Positions 1-8,861 of a DNA stretch of 28,693 bases are shown here, in pieces. The stretch comes from an uncultured Eubacteriales bacterium. Its GTDB lineage: Bacteria > Bacillota > Clostridia > Oscillospirales > CAG-272. Under the pieces are notes generated by a model, which was given only the letters and a program-made list of their open reading frames with translations, made no database searches and was not told where the DNA came from. The stretch lies in the NCBI GenBank assembly GCA_900546695.1, contig URDX01000024.1, positions 1-28,693 of the forward strand, written 5' to 3'. The translations under genes and the position numbers were made by a program. The first letter of the stretch is position 1; each line of letters begins with the position of its first letter.

Positions 1-59
1 TCTGCGCTTTTTTAGCCTCCCCCGAGAGCTTTTTCGGTCCGGACGATTTTAGCCTCCCC
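1..59. repeat. 3' ends of two intergenic structured-repeat modules (truncated copy)
   Basis: Bases 1-17 match the end of the modules at 23640-23659 and 28373-28392 (TCTGCGCTTTTTTAGCC). Bases 29-59 match the different end of the module at 23863-23890 (CGGTCCGGACGATTTT, then AGCCTCCCC). Two end types therefore lie back to back, in the same order as in the tandem copy at 23.5-23.9 kb, but with almost no module body between them. The last base (59) is also the final G of the TAG stop codon of the penicillin-binding protein gene. The left part of the repeat is outside the window. Confidence 0.8.
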
Positions 60-2956
60 TAATCTTTCGAATTGCTGTCCTTGTCATTATCCTTATCGCT
101 GTCCTTTGCGTCGGAATCACTCTTTTCGGACGGCGAATGCGCGGCGCAGCCGCGGTTATACTGCGTTGTTCCGCCTGTAACACCTGCGTATTTTCCGTCG
201 CCGAGCGCGGTCTCATAGAACGGCTCGTACGGGTCGGTCGCGGGCGATACGCCGCTCGGAAGCTCGCGCCACGTATACTGCGCGTCCGTGATATTCACCT
301 GAACGGGGAAATTACGCGAGGTTATGTTCAGCAGTGCCACCTGACCGGTGCTTCCGCAGCCGGAGTTTGCGACTCCGTTGCCTGAATCGTAGGGCACGAG
401 AACATGCACATCGCATGCATCGACAGGCATCGTAGCAAGCGTAAAGTAGCCCGTTGCGACGCGCGAGCCGCGCGGGTCTGCCTTACAGTTATCGCCGTAG
501 ACCTTGCCTGAATCCATACAATAGTTGCATTCGATAACTCCCGCCGCATCGGTAAACGATTTCAGCGCAACGCCGTTATCCTGATTGTCGCGTTCGACAA
601 GGTCCTGTACCTTGTTCATGACCTGATCCCATATCTTAGCCGACGGGGGAACGGAAGCCGAGAACGCGTTCAGACTCTGCGGCATCGCGTAGCCGAACCA
701 TACGCCCGCAACATAGTAGGGGGTATAGCCGACAAACCAGCGATCGCGGTCGTCGGTGGTAGTACCCGTCTTGCCCGCAACATCAACGCGGTTCTTGAGC
801 GTTACCGAGCTTGCGGTACCGCGGCGAACGACGTTCTGCATCAGCTTTGTCATGATAGTGGCGGTCTGATCGCTTATGACCACCTCGCCGAGGGTATTAG
901 TGTTATCAACGATGATATTACCCTGCTTATCCTTTATCTGAAGGATGGTATGCGGCTCGGTATAGATACCGCCGTTCGGGAATATCTGATACGCCGCCAC
1001 CATTTCGAGCAGTGTAACACCGTAGTTCATTCCTCCGAGTGCAAGCGCGGAGTAGTCCTTATCCGAAAGGACAGCGCCGCTCTTCGTCTTCCGCGACTCG
1101 ATGAAGTTATCCATATGCAGCTTGTTCTTTACAAAGTCAAAGCTGCGGTCGAGCGAGAGCATGTCAAGCACCTTATATGCTACGGTATTCAGCGAATTTG
1201 TGACCGCGTAGTCGATGGTGGTAAGTCCGCGGAAGGTATTAGAATAGTTCTGCGGATAACCGTCGGGACGCGACCATACGGTGCTTCCGTCCTCGCCCTC
1301 CGTCTGCTCACCGAAGTTAACGGGAGAGTCGTCGATAACGCTGCCGTAGTTTATGACACCCGCATCTATCGCAGGGGCATATACCGATATCGGCTTTATC
1401 GACGAACCGGGAGAACGGGTGGTCTGGGTAGCGTAGTTCTGTATCAGGTTCTGCGTTTTTTTGCCTCTGCCGCCCGCAATGCCGACAACGTCACCCGTGT
1501 AGGGGTCCATTATCACCATGCTCGACTCGGGCTGAACTCCCGAATTGTTAACGCTCGGGAAGTTCTCGTCATTCTCGTAGAACTCCTCAAGAATATCCTG
1601 TATCTCGGGGTCCATGGCGGTGTAGATGTGCAGTCCGCCCGTATAGAGATAGGTCTGCGCGGCGGAGTAGGACATCTCCTTCTGCTCCATCAGCACCTTG
1701 ACCGCTTCATCAAAGACCGCCTCGGTGTACCATGAGAAGATGGTCGAGCCGTTTGAAGTATTTGCACCGTTCTTGTTGTAGTTCAGCTCAAGGTCGGCAT
1801 CATAGCACTCGTCATACTCCTCCTGCGTTATATCGCCGTAGGCGAGCATGTTCTTGAGCATTTCCTGACGCTTAGCCTTGTTGTTTTCGGGGTTTGAAAC
1901 GGGATCATAGCGCGTAGGTGCCTGCGTTATTCCCGCGATAGCCACGCACTCGAGCAGTGACAGCTGGCTGACGTCCTTTCCGAAGTAGACGTACGCCGCA
2001 GACTGAACGCCGTAGCAGCCGCGCGAGCAGTAAACAAGGTTCAGATACAGCTCCATTATTTCGGTTTTATCCTTGACCTTTTCGAGATTCAGCGCGCGCA
2101 TTATCTCCTGCACCTTTCGCTGAATGGTGACATCGTCATCCTGCGTCAGGTTTTTGACCACCTGCTGTGTAATGGTGGAAGCGCCGCCGAACTTGGATGA
2201 ACCGAGAAAATAGTTGAAGGTAGCACGTATCGTTCGTATCCAGTCAACACCCGGATGCGTCCAAAAACGGTGATCTTCCGTATCCACATATGCGTCGATA
2301 AGATAGCGCGGAACGTTCTCGTACGAGACGATCATTCGGTTCTCGCGCGCATATAGGCGCTGATTTTCGAGCTCTACGGGTGTTCCGAGTCCCGAGGCGC
2401 GATCATCCCAATCCATGTAATAGATGGATGTGCTTGTGTCCTGATCGCTCATATACATATCAAAGCTGTCTATGCTTCCGTCTACGTAATTGTTGATATA
2501 GTAGAGGAAGGCGCAGCCCATGATGGTTCCCGCAATAACGCCTATAAGCAGTATCGTCAGCAGTATGTTGACAAGGTACGAGAGCATTCTCAGACATACC
2601 TTGCCGACCATCTTCATTGCTCCCGAGGTCTCAGCTCCCCAATCGGTGCGCTGAACGGTAGGGCGGCGCACGCCGCGTCGAGTTCCTCTGCGCGCGGGCT
2701 GCCCCTGTGTGTGGCGCTGCGTCGATACAGGATGCTGTCCCGCGAATCTGCCCTGCTGCGCGGGGACTCTGCTCGGCTGCCCTGCTCTGTTCTGCATTGC
2801 AGCTCTCTGCTGCGGCTGTACGGGACGCGGCGGAACACGGCGATCTCGCTGAGCACGTGCGTCGAAAGGAACAGCAGGCTTTCCGACACGGCTCTGCGGC
2901 GCACTGCCGCGCGCGGACTGTCGGTTCTCCTGTCCGTTACGATCGTTCTCACTCAC
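59..2956 (-). CDS. Class A penicillin-binding protein (PBP1A type), transglycosylase/transpeptidase
   Basis: A bifunctional peptidoglycan synthase that polymerises lipid II and cross-links stem peptides outside the membrane. Residues 1-105 are an Arg/Gln/Pro-rich, probably disordered cytoplasmic tail. One membrane helix lies at about 120-155. The GT51 domain shows the catalytic Glu in TEDHRFWTH (E227) and GGASTITQQ (257-265). The transpeptidase domain shows SSIK (518-521, the SxxK serine), SLN (588-590) and KTG (729-731). The C-terminus is a charged Ser/Asp/Lys tail. The 965 aa length suits a PBP1 with both tails. The start is GTG at 2954-2956, preceded by GGGAGGTG at a 7-nt spacing. The gene stands alone, with its own likely promoter -10 at 2986-2991. 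Its stop codon abuts the repeat at 1-59. The family is certain; ponA/pbpA/mrcA naming is not. Confidence 0.96.
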   Translation of the reverse strand: MSENDRNGQENRQSARGSAPQSRVGKPAVPFDARAQRDRRVPPRPVQPQQRAAMQNRAGQPSRVPAQQGRFAGQHPVSTQRHTQGQPARRGTRRGVRRPTVQRTDWGAETSGAMKMVGKVCLRMLSYLVNILLTILLIGVIAGTIMGCAFLYYINNYVDGSIDSFDMYMSDQDTSTSIYYMDWDDRASGLGTPVELENQRLYARENRMIVSYENVPRYLIDAYVDTEDHRFWTHPGVDWIRTIRATFNYFLGSSKFGGASTITQQVVKNLTQDDDVTIQRKVQEIMRALNLEKVKDKTEIMELYLNLVYCSRGCYGVQSAAYVYFGKDVSQLSLLECVAIAGITQAPTRYDPVSNPENNKAKRQEMLKNMLAYGDITQEEYDECYDADLELNYNKNGANTSNGSTIFSWYTEAVFDEAVKVLMEQKEMSYSAAQTYLYTGGLHIYTAMDPEIQDILEEFYENDENFPSVNNSGVQPESSMVIMDPYTGDVVGIAGGRGKKTQNLIQNYATQTTRSPGSSIKPISVYAPAIDAGVINYGSVIDDSPVNFGEQTEGEDGSTVWSRPDGYPQNYSNTFRGLTTIDYAVTNSLNTVAYKVLDMLSLDRSFDFVKNKLHMDNFIESRKTKSGAVLSDKDYSALALGGMNYGVTLLEMVAAYQIFPNGGIYTEPHTILQIKDKQGNIIVDNTNTLGEVVISDQTATIMTKLMQNVVRRGTASSVTLKNRVDVAGKTGTTTDDRDRWFVGYTPYYVAGVWFGYAMPQSLNAFSASVPPSAKIWDQVMNKVQDLVERDNQDNGVALKSFTDAAGVIECNYCMDSGKVYGDNCKADPRGSRVATGYFTLATMPVDACDVHVLVPYDSGNGVANSGCGSTGQVALLNITSRNFPVQVNITDAQYTWRELPSGVSPATDPYEPFYETALGDGKYAGVTGGTTQYNRGCAAHSPSEKSDSDAKDSDKDNDKDSNSKD

Positions 2957-2985
2957 AAGCGTTCACCTCCCTGATAGTTCTCTTC

Positions 2986-2991
2986 ATTATA
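2986..2991 (-). promoter_or_regulatory. Likely -10 box for the penicillin-binding protein gene
   Basis: Reading the minus strand, TATAAT sits about 30 nt before the GTG start, inside the AT-rich 162-bp gap after dnaE. No good -35 hexamer was found at 16-18 bp (the closest, TTCACA, is 20 bp away), so this is a tentative call. Confidence 0.4.
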
Positions 2992-3118
2992 GTTTATGGT
3001 TTTGAACAAAATGTGAATCCCTATCTAAATTTATCATAATTATTTTTACCGATACGATTAAATATCGGCTCTCATCGCGCTCTGCATCGCGCAGAAGCGG
3101 CTGCAGCACATGAAGCTG

Positions 3119-6100
3119 TCATTCCTTGCTGCGGCGAAGCGCGACGTTCTCCTCTCCGAGCAGTGCACGCAGCTCGCCGAGCAGTACGGTGCTGAGCGCA
3201 ACATCACCGCCGGAACGCGGGTGATAGCTGCCGTCCGATGCGTCGTAGACGGTCACTCTCACGCCGATTGTGCCGTGCTCAAGCTCAAATATCGAGAACA
3301 GATTTTCGGCATGTCTGTAGCACTCGCACACCATGTCGGGCACTCTTACGAACAGCGTTATCCGTCCGACGGGCTGAGCTGCTCCGACACCACGTGCGGC
3401 GGTCGTCTGTCCGACCGCATTTCGGCAGCGTCCCGGAGCATTGTGATTATATCCTGCTGCATTCGGGCTGTACCCTGCGGCATTCGAATTTTGTCCTGAC
3501 GCACTTAGGCTATGCCATGCTGTGCTTGGGTCATTTTCCTCAGCATCCCTGCCGTGCGCGTTTGTGCCGCCGATATTTGAGCTGTCAGCGCTCATGTCGT
3601 CAGCATTCGAACCGTGCGTATCCGAAACGTCAGCGCCCGCCCGCAGCGGCTCTATAACCGATGCGATAAGCGAAACCGTGCGTTCCTCATCATCGTCTCC
3701 TATCTGAAGCCGACCGCGCACTGCAATCGGGCTGCCCGATGTCAGATACGGTCGACAAGCGTCGTACACACGCGGAAAGACGATAAGCTCTATCGGCAGC
3801 GACTCATCCTCAAGCGTCACAAATGCCATCATATCGCCCTTTTTCGTCCTTTTTTCGCTGACAGCGGAGATCATTCCGCCGACGGTGAACTCGGTCTGCC
3901 CTGCATTTTCGCCGCCCTCGCCGTCAAGCGCAATCGAGCGCAGCGCAGAGACGGTCACCGCTCCGCGGCTTGCGATATCCGCGCGGTAGCGGTCGAGCGG
4001 ATGTCCGCTGAAATAAAAGCCCGTGCTCTCCTTTTCCTGCGCGAGACGCTGCTCAAGCGGCAGTTCCGCAAGCTCGGGAAACTCATAATCCTTTATTCCC
4101 GTATCCTCCGCCGTGTCGAAAAGACCTACCTGCCCCTCGACCCCGTCGGAAGCGCGGTGCGAAAGCTCATCGAGCATATGCTCATACTCTGCGGAGAGCG
4201 AGCTGCGTGTTACGCCGAAGCTGTCGAGCGCGCCCGAACGTATCAGCGACTCGAGCTGACGCTTGTTCATGCTGCCCGCCATGCGGCTGACAAAGTCGTA
4301 GACCGACGAAAAGGGTCGGCTCGCTCGCTCCTCGGTTATCTGAACGGCAAAGCCCTCTCCGATATTCTTGACTGCGGAGAGAGCAAAGCGTATGCCGTGT
4401 CCGGTCGCGCGGAAGCGCACATCGCCCTCCGCGACCGACGGCGGAAGTATCGCTATTCCCGCTCTGCGGCACTCGGTCATGTACTCGCTCAGCTTGTCGG
4501 TATTATTACGCACGGATGTGAGCAGTGCCGCCATGTATTCGGCGCGGTAGTGCGCCTTGAGATATGCCGTTCGGTATGATGTGAGCGAATACGCCGCCGC
4601 ATGACTCTTATTGAATGCATACGACGCAAAGCGCGTAAGCTCGTCGAACAGCTGCTCCGATTTTTCGCGCGGGATGCCCCTCGCCTCGGCGCCGTCGACA
4701 AAGTCGCCGCGTTCACGCTCCATTACCTCATGCTTCTTCTTGCTCATCGCCCGACGGACGATATCCGCCCTGCCGAACGAATAGCCCGCGACCGCGCGGC
4801 ATATCTGCATTACCTGCTCCTGATAAACGATGCAGCCGCAGGTCGGAGCAAGTATCGGTTCAAGCTCGGGCAGCAGATAGTTCGGCACCTCGCCGCCGCG
4901 CACCGCGAGATAACGCGGTATCGACTCCATCGGTCCGGGACGGTAGAGCGCTATCGCCGCCATTATGTCGGACACGCAGTTCGGGCGGAAGGATGTCAGC
5001 ATGCGCCGCATGCCCGCCGACTCGAGCTGAAATACGCCGCCCGTATCGCCGCGCGATATCAGCGCAAAGGTCTCCGCATCGTCCTCGGATATCCTCTCGA
5101 CCGAAAAGTCGGGTTCGCGCTCGCGCACCGCACGCTCAGCATCGCTGATAACGGTGAGGTAGCGCAGACCGAGAAAATCGAATTTCAGCAGTCCGAGCGC
5201 CGCAACGGTGTCCATATCGTACTGCGTTACGAGCGTTCCGCAGCTCACCGCAAGCGGGAGATACGTCCATACGGGCTTCTCCGCAATGACTACCCCCGCC
5301 GCATGCGTTGATGTATGACGCGGAAGCCCCTCGACGAGCCGTGCCATGTCTATCAGCCGACGCGCATTCTCGTCCGACTCATAAACCGCCGCGAGCGCCT
5401 TTGTTTTAAGCGCCGAGTCGAGCGACACGCCGATAGTGCGCGGTATGAGCCTTGCCACCGAGTCAACATCCTTGTACGCATAGCCGAGCACCCTGCCGAC
5501 GTCGCGCACCGCCGCACGCGCGGACAGCGTTCCGAAGGTGATTATCTGACATACGCGATCGCTGCCGTACTTTTCCTCGACGTAACGGATGACCTCCTCA
5601 CGCCGCTCATCGCTGAAATCAATGTCAAAATCGGGCATGCTGACGCGCTCGGGATTGAGAAAACGCTCGAAAAGCAGACCGTATTTAAGCGAATCGACGT
5701 CGGTGATGCCGACAAGAAACGCGACAAGACTGCCCGCGCCCGAGCCCCTGCCGGGGCCCGTCGGGATACTGTGCGACTTTGCATAGCCGACAAAATCGAG
5801 CACAATCAGAAAATATTCGTCGTAGCCCATCTGATGTATTATGCCGAGCTCATGCTCCGCGCGCTCGATGTAATCCCCGCGCTCTCTGCCGCCGGAAAAC
5901 ACTATCGCGCCCGATGCGATTCGTGCATCAAGTCCCTGCATTGTAAGGCGGCGCAGATAATCGCCCGGCTCGCTGCCGTCGTCGGGTATATAGCGCGGCA
6001 GATAGGTAGACGAAAAATCGAAGTCATAGCTGCATCGCTCCGCGATAGCGACGGTATTCTCCATCGCCCCGCTGTATGACGAAAACAGCCGAGCCATCTC

Positions 6101-6832
6101 CGCCTCCGACTTGAAATAATGCTCCTCGCCGCCGAAGCCGACCTCATCCGCCGTGCTCTGCATTGCAATAGCCATGAGCACCCGCTGAGCGCCTGCGTCG
6201 GAGCGTCTGATATAGTGAACGTCGTTCGTCGCAACGAGCGGAATGCCGCTCCTGCCCGATATCTCGAGCAGCGCGCGGTTGACCTTTTTCTGCTCGGGCA
6301 TGCCGTGATCCTGCAGCTCAAGATAAAAGCTGTCCGCGCCGAAAACATCACGCAGCCGTTCCGCCTCACGCAGCGCGCCGTCAAAATCGGAGGCGAGTAT
6401 CAGCGACGGAACTATGCCGCCCAGACATGCGGAGAGCGCGATAAGCCCCTCCGAATACTCGGACAGCAGCTCGTAATCCACTCTCGGCTTTGAATAGAAG
6501 CCCTCGGTGAACGAAAGAGAGACCATGCGGCAGAGATTGCGGTAGCCCGTCTCGTTTTCGACAAGAAGAACAAGGTGATTGTATTTTGCCGCGGGGTCGC
6601 GGTCAAAGCGCGATTTCGGCGCGACATAGACCTCACAGCCGATAATGGGCTTGACCCCCGCAGCCTTGCAGGCGCGGTAAAACTCCACGGCTCCGTACAT
6701 CGCGCCGTGGTCGGTCAGTGCAACGGCGCTCTGCCCTTCGCGCGCCGCCGCTTCGGCTATTTCGTTTATCCTGCATGCACCGTCAAGCAGACTGTAGCCG
6801 CTGTGCAGGTGCAGATGAACAAAACCGCTCAC
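3119..6832 (-). CDS. dnaE: DNA polymerase III alpha subunit, DnaE1 type
   Basis: The replicative polymerase subunit. The N-terminal PHP domain has HLHLHS (6-11) and TDHG (40-43). The polymerase core has GPGRGSGAGS (359-368), the catalytic PDFDIDF (400-406; D401 and D403) and FDFLGLR (551-557; D552). These positions nearly match E. coli DnaE numbering. HTSTHAAG lies at 506-513, and an OB-fold region follows near 970-1060. Residues about 1065-1154 are a low-complexity linker with tandem heptads, followed by a normal C-terminal domain ending at 1237. The start is GTG at 6830-6832 with AAAGGAG upstream. The whiA stop lies 83 bp upstream. Firmicutes often also carry PolC, so this may be the accessory rather than the sole replicase. 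That cannot be decided here. Confidence 0.97.
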   Translation of the reverse strand: MSGFVHLHLHSGYSLLDGACRINEIAEAAAREGQSAVALTDHGAMYGAVEFYRACKAAGVKPIIGCEVYVAPKSRFDRDPAAKYNHLVLLVENETGYRNLCRMVSLSFTEGFYSKPRVDYELLSEYSEGLIALSACLGGIVPSLILASDFDGALREAERLRDVFGADSFYLELQDHGMPEQKKVNRALLEISGRSGIPLVATNDVHYIRRSDAGAQRVLMAIAMQSTADEVGFGGEEHYFKSEAEMARLFSSYSGAMENTVAIAERCSYDFDFSSTYLPRYIPDDGSEPGDYLRRLTMQGLDARIASGAIVFSGGRERGDYIERAEHELGIIHQMGYDEYFLIVLDFVGYAKSHSIPTGPGRGSGAGSLVAFLVGITDVDSLKYGLLFERFLNPERVSMPDFDIDFSDERREEVIRYVEEKYGSDRVCQIITFGTLSARAAVRDVGRVLGYAYKDVDSVARLIPRTIGVSLDSALKTKALAAVYESDENARRLIDMARLVEGLPRHTSTHAAGVVIAEKPVWTYLPLAVSCGTLVTQYDMDTVAALGLLKFDFLGLRYLTVISDAERAVREREPDFSVERISEDDAETFALISRGDTGGVFQLESAGMRRMLTSFRPNCVSDIMAAIALYRPGPMESIPRYLAVRGGEVPNYLLPELEPILAPTCGCIVYQEQVMQICRAVAGYSFGRADIVRRAMSKKKHEVMERERGDFVDGAEARGIPREKSEQLFDELTRFASYAFNKSHAAAYSLTSYRTAYLKAHYRAEYMAALLTSVRNNTDKLSEYMTECRRAGIAILPPSVAEGDVRFRATGHGIRFALSAVKNIGEGFAVQITEERASRPFSSVYDFVSRMAGSMNKRQLESLIRSGALDSFGVTRSSLSAEYEHMLDELSHRASDGVEGQVGLFDTAEDTGIKDYEFPELAELPLEQRLAQEKESTGFYFSGHPLDRYRADIASRGAVTVSALRSIALDGEGGENAGQTEFTVGGMISAVSEKRTKKGDMMAFVTLEDESLPIELIVFPRVYDACRPYLTSGSPIAVRGRLQIGDDDEERTVSLIASVIEPLRAGADVSDTHGSNADDMSADSSNIGGTNAHGRDAEENDPSTAWHSLSASGQNSNAAGYSPNAAGYNHNAPGRCRNAVGQTTAARGVGAAQPVGRITLFVRVPDMVCECYRHAENLFSIFELEHGTIGVRVTVYDASDGSYHPRSGGDVALSTVLLGELRALLGEENVALRRSKE
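3407..3490 (-). repeat. 21-bp degenerate tandem repeat inside dnaE (heptapeptide repeat)
   Basis: Four consecutive in-frame 21-bp units encode NSNAAGY, SPNAAGY, NHNAPGR and CRNAVGQ (residues 1115-1142), with pattern xxNAxGx. The preceding heptad SLSASGQ (3491-3511) fits as a fifth unit. DPSTAWH and GRDAEEN before it are weaker candidates. The units keep the reading frame and lie between the OB-fold region and the final domain. Confidence 0.75.
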
Positions 6833-6915
6833 CGTTTTCCGCTCCTTTGTTTTTGTTTTATTTCCGCATCAGACAAAAGCCACGTCAGACCGACCTACGT
6901 CAAATTGAATCCCTG

Positions 6916-7710
6916 TCAGACCGATATGCCGTCGCCGCTGCGTGCCGCCTCCGCAAGCTCGATAAGCCGCGAAAGACGGTGGTTCACACCGCTGCGGGTA
7001 ATGAGTTCGTCGTGCAGCGACGCAAGCGCCGAAAGCGAGACCGACGGATTAGCAAGTCGGAGCTCCGCCGTTCGTCTTAGCTCGTCCGGCAGCTGCGGAA
7101 GAAAACCGCCGTCTCGCAGAAACTCGATAGCACCGAGCTGATCCTCCGAGGCGGATACCGTTCGCTTGATATTAGCGGCATCGCAGTTGGTAGCGCGGTT
7201 CGCGTTATTGCGTATCTCGCGCTTTATCTTTGCGTTGATAAAGTCAAAGACCTCCCGCGTTGCACCCATAATTCCGAGCAGGTCCTCTATCGCATCTCCC
7301 CCGCCGAGATAAACAAGCGGTTTGCCACGCCTGTGCGATATCCGCGGCTCTATCCCGACCGAAGCGAACACCGTCGTGACCTCATCACGCGCCGTATCGC
7401 TCGGCAGCGGGAACTCGATGCGGCAGCCCTTTTCGGGATTCGGCATCGTTCCGAGCGCGATAAACAGTCCGCGCAGAAATGCGCCCGGGCATGACGGACA
7501 GACCGTCAGCGTATCTATCGGGTCATCCCGCATCGGCAGGCAGCCTCTGCGCTCAAGCCCCGGGCGAAAATGCTCACACAGCGTCTCTGCAAGCGCGGAC
7601 GGCGTACGGTAGTGGGTCAGCGCGGCATACTCCGCCGCACGGCAGCACGGCTGACGCACGGGCAGCTCCGCAAGTGCCTCGCGCAGCTCCTCTGTCTGAG
7701 ATTTTTTCAT
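6916..7710 (-). CDS. whiA: DNA-binding protein WhiA (sporulation/division regulator family)
   Basis: WhiA proteins combine a degenerate LAGLIDADG homing-endonuclease fold with a C-terminal helix-turn-helix and influence division or sporulation genes. Supporting motifs are PCCRAAEYAAL near the N-terminus (21-31), PGAFLRGLFIALGTMPNPEKG (75-95), NANRATNCDAAN (169-180) and SGVNHRL (240-246). The start chosen is ATG at 7708-7710 (MKKSQTEELRE), which has AAAGGAG about 10 nt upstream and matches the usual WhiA N-terminus. An upstream in-frame start at 7803 would add 31 unconserved residues. At 264 aa it is shorter than the roughly 310 aa usual for the family, and the missing part seems to be in the first half. 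It lies between murB and dnaE. The usual companions rapZ and yvcK are not present between them. Confidence 0.92.
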   Translation of the reverse strand: MKKSQTEELREALAELPVRQPCCRAAEYAALTHYRTPSALAETLCEHFRPGLERRGCLPMRDDPIDTLTVCPSCPGAFLRGLFIALGTMPNPEKGCRIEFPLPSDTARDEVTTVFASVGIEPRISHRRGKPLVYLGGGDAIEDLLGIMGATREVFDFINAKIKREIRNNANRATNCDAANIKRTVSASEDQLGAIEFLRDGGFLPQLPDELRRTAELRLANPSVSLSALASLHDELITRSGVNHRLSRLIELAEAARSGDGISV

Positions 7711-7822
7711 GCTCCGCCCGCTCCTTTCCTTGGCTTTCATCATTCCAACGCTCGGCTGACGCCGCTCGGCAGATACAGCCGTTGTGTCACGCACACCCGT
7801 CACGACGCATCGCCGCGCGAGC

Positions 7823-8761
7823 TCACCCCTTCGGGGCGAATATTATCTCACACTCGATATGTATCCCGTTCACGCGGAAAATCTCGTCCTTTATCATATC
7901 TATCAGCGCGCGCACATCCGCCGCAGTCGCGCCGCCGCGATTGATGATAAAGCCTGCGTGCTTGAGTGAGACCTCGGCTCCGCCGACCGATCTGCCCTTG
8001 AGACCCGCTTCCTCTATAAGCCTTGAGGTATAATAGCCGGGATAGCGCTTGAATACGCTGCCCGCGCTCGGAAAATCAAGCGGCTGCGTACTCGAGCGGT
8101 ACGCCATATGCTCCTCCATGAGACTCTTTATGCCATCGCGCTCGCCCGTCTCCCCACGCAGCGCCGCGCCGAGAATTATCTTACCGCCCTGCATGAATAT
8201 GCTGCGGCGATATGCAAAATCGAGCTTGTCGGACGTTTCGGTAACCGTCTCGCCGCTCTCGGTATCAAGATATGTGCAGCTGACGAGATTATCGGATATC
8301 TGCCCGCCGAACGCGCCGCAGTTCATATAGATACCGCCGCCGAGCGTTCCGGGAATGCCGTGCAGATACTCGAGCCCGGCTATCCCCGCGCGCTGCGCGC
8401 AAGCCGCGACGCTGCTGAGCATCGCGCCCGCATCCGCCGTAACGGTGCAGCTCTCGCTGTCCGCCGACACGCCCCGCATTGCAGAGGTAAATATAACCGC
8501 TCCGCGAAAGCCCTCATCGTCAAAGAGCAGATTGCTCGCGTTGCCCGCGACGAACACCGCCATGTCTGCACGGCGCGCAGCATCGAGCACAAAGCGCAGC
8601 TGCTCCCTGTCCGACGGGTACAGCACGCACTCCGCCGGTCCGCCTATACGGAACGAGGAGCACTCGGAAAGCATGTGGTCAAACCGCGCGCTTATCTCGC
8701 TGCCCGTCTGTTTTTTATACTCTGCAAGCTGCTCCGCGAGCAGCCTTTGCCTGTCATTCAT
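7823..8761 (-). CDS. murB: UDP-N-acetylenolpyruvoylglucosamine reductase
   Basis: A cytoplasmic FAD enzyme that reduces UDP-GlcNAc-enolpyruvate to UDP-MurNAc, the second committed step of peptidoglycan synthesis. The FAD-binding region includes RIGGPAEC (38-45), VAGNASNLL (71-79) and GIPGTLGG (135-142). The substrate/catalytic region has YRRS (184-187), PSAGSVFKR (231-239, with the proton-donor serine S235) and the C-terminal IECE (302-305). The length of 312 aa is normal. The start is ATG 8759-8761. The stop is 112 bp from the whiA start, and that gap shows no further gene. Confidence 0.97.
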   Translation of the reverse strand: MNDRQRLLAEQLAEYKKQTGSEISARFDHMLSECSSFRIGGPAECVLYPSDREQLRFVLDAARRADMAVFVAGNASNLLFDDEGFRGAVIFTSAMRGVSADSESCTVTADAGAMLSSVAACAQRAGIAGLEYLHGIPGTLGGGIYMNCGAFGGQISDNLVSCTYLDTESGETVTETSDKLDFAYRRSIFMQGGKIILGAALRGETGERDGIKSLMEEHMAYRSSTQPLDFPSAGSVFKRYPGYYTSRLIEEAGLKGRSVGGAEVSLKHAGFIINRGGATAADVRALIDMIKDEIFRVNGIHIECEIIFAPKG

Positions 8762-8861
8762 ATATGCCTTTCCCTTCGGATGATCTAAGATGTCCGCCGC
8801 GCTGCGGCAGCTCGGCTCCCCTTATATTCAGTCTACTTTTACGGAGCCCTGATTATTCCGA

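Noticed and set aside
950..1735. Plus-strand 261-codon frame inside the penicillin-binding protein gene
   Set aside because: The opposite strand carries conserved GT51/transpeptidase motifs across the same bases; the plus frame resembles nothing known.
3045..3075. CCGATA/TATCGG hairpin between dnaE and the penicillin-binding protein gene
   Set aside because: Only 6 bp of stem and no T-run after it on either strand.
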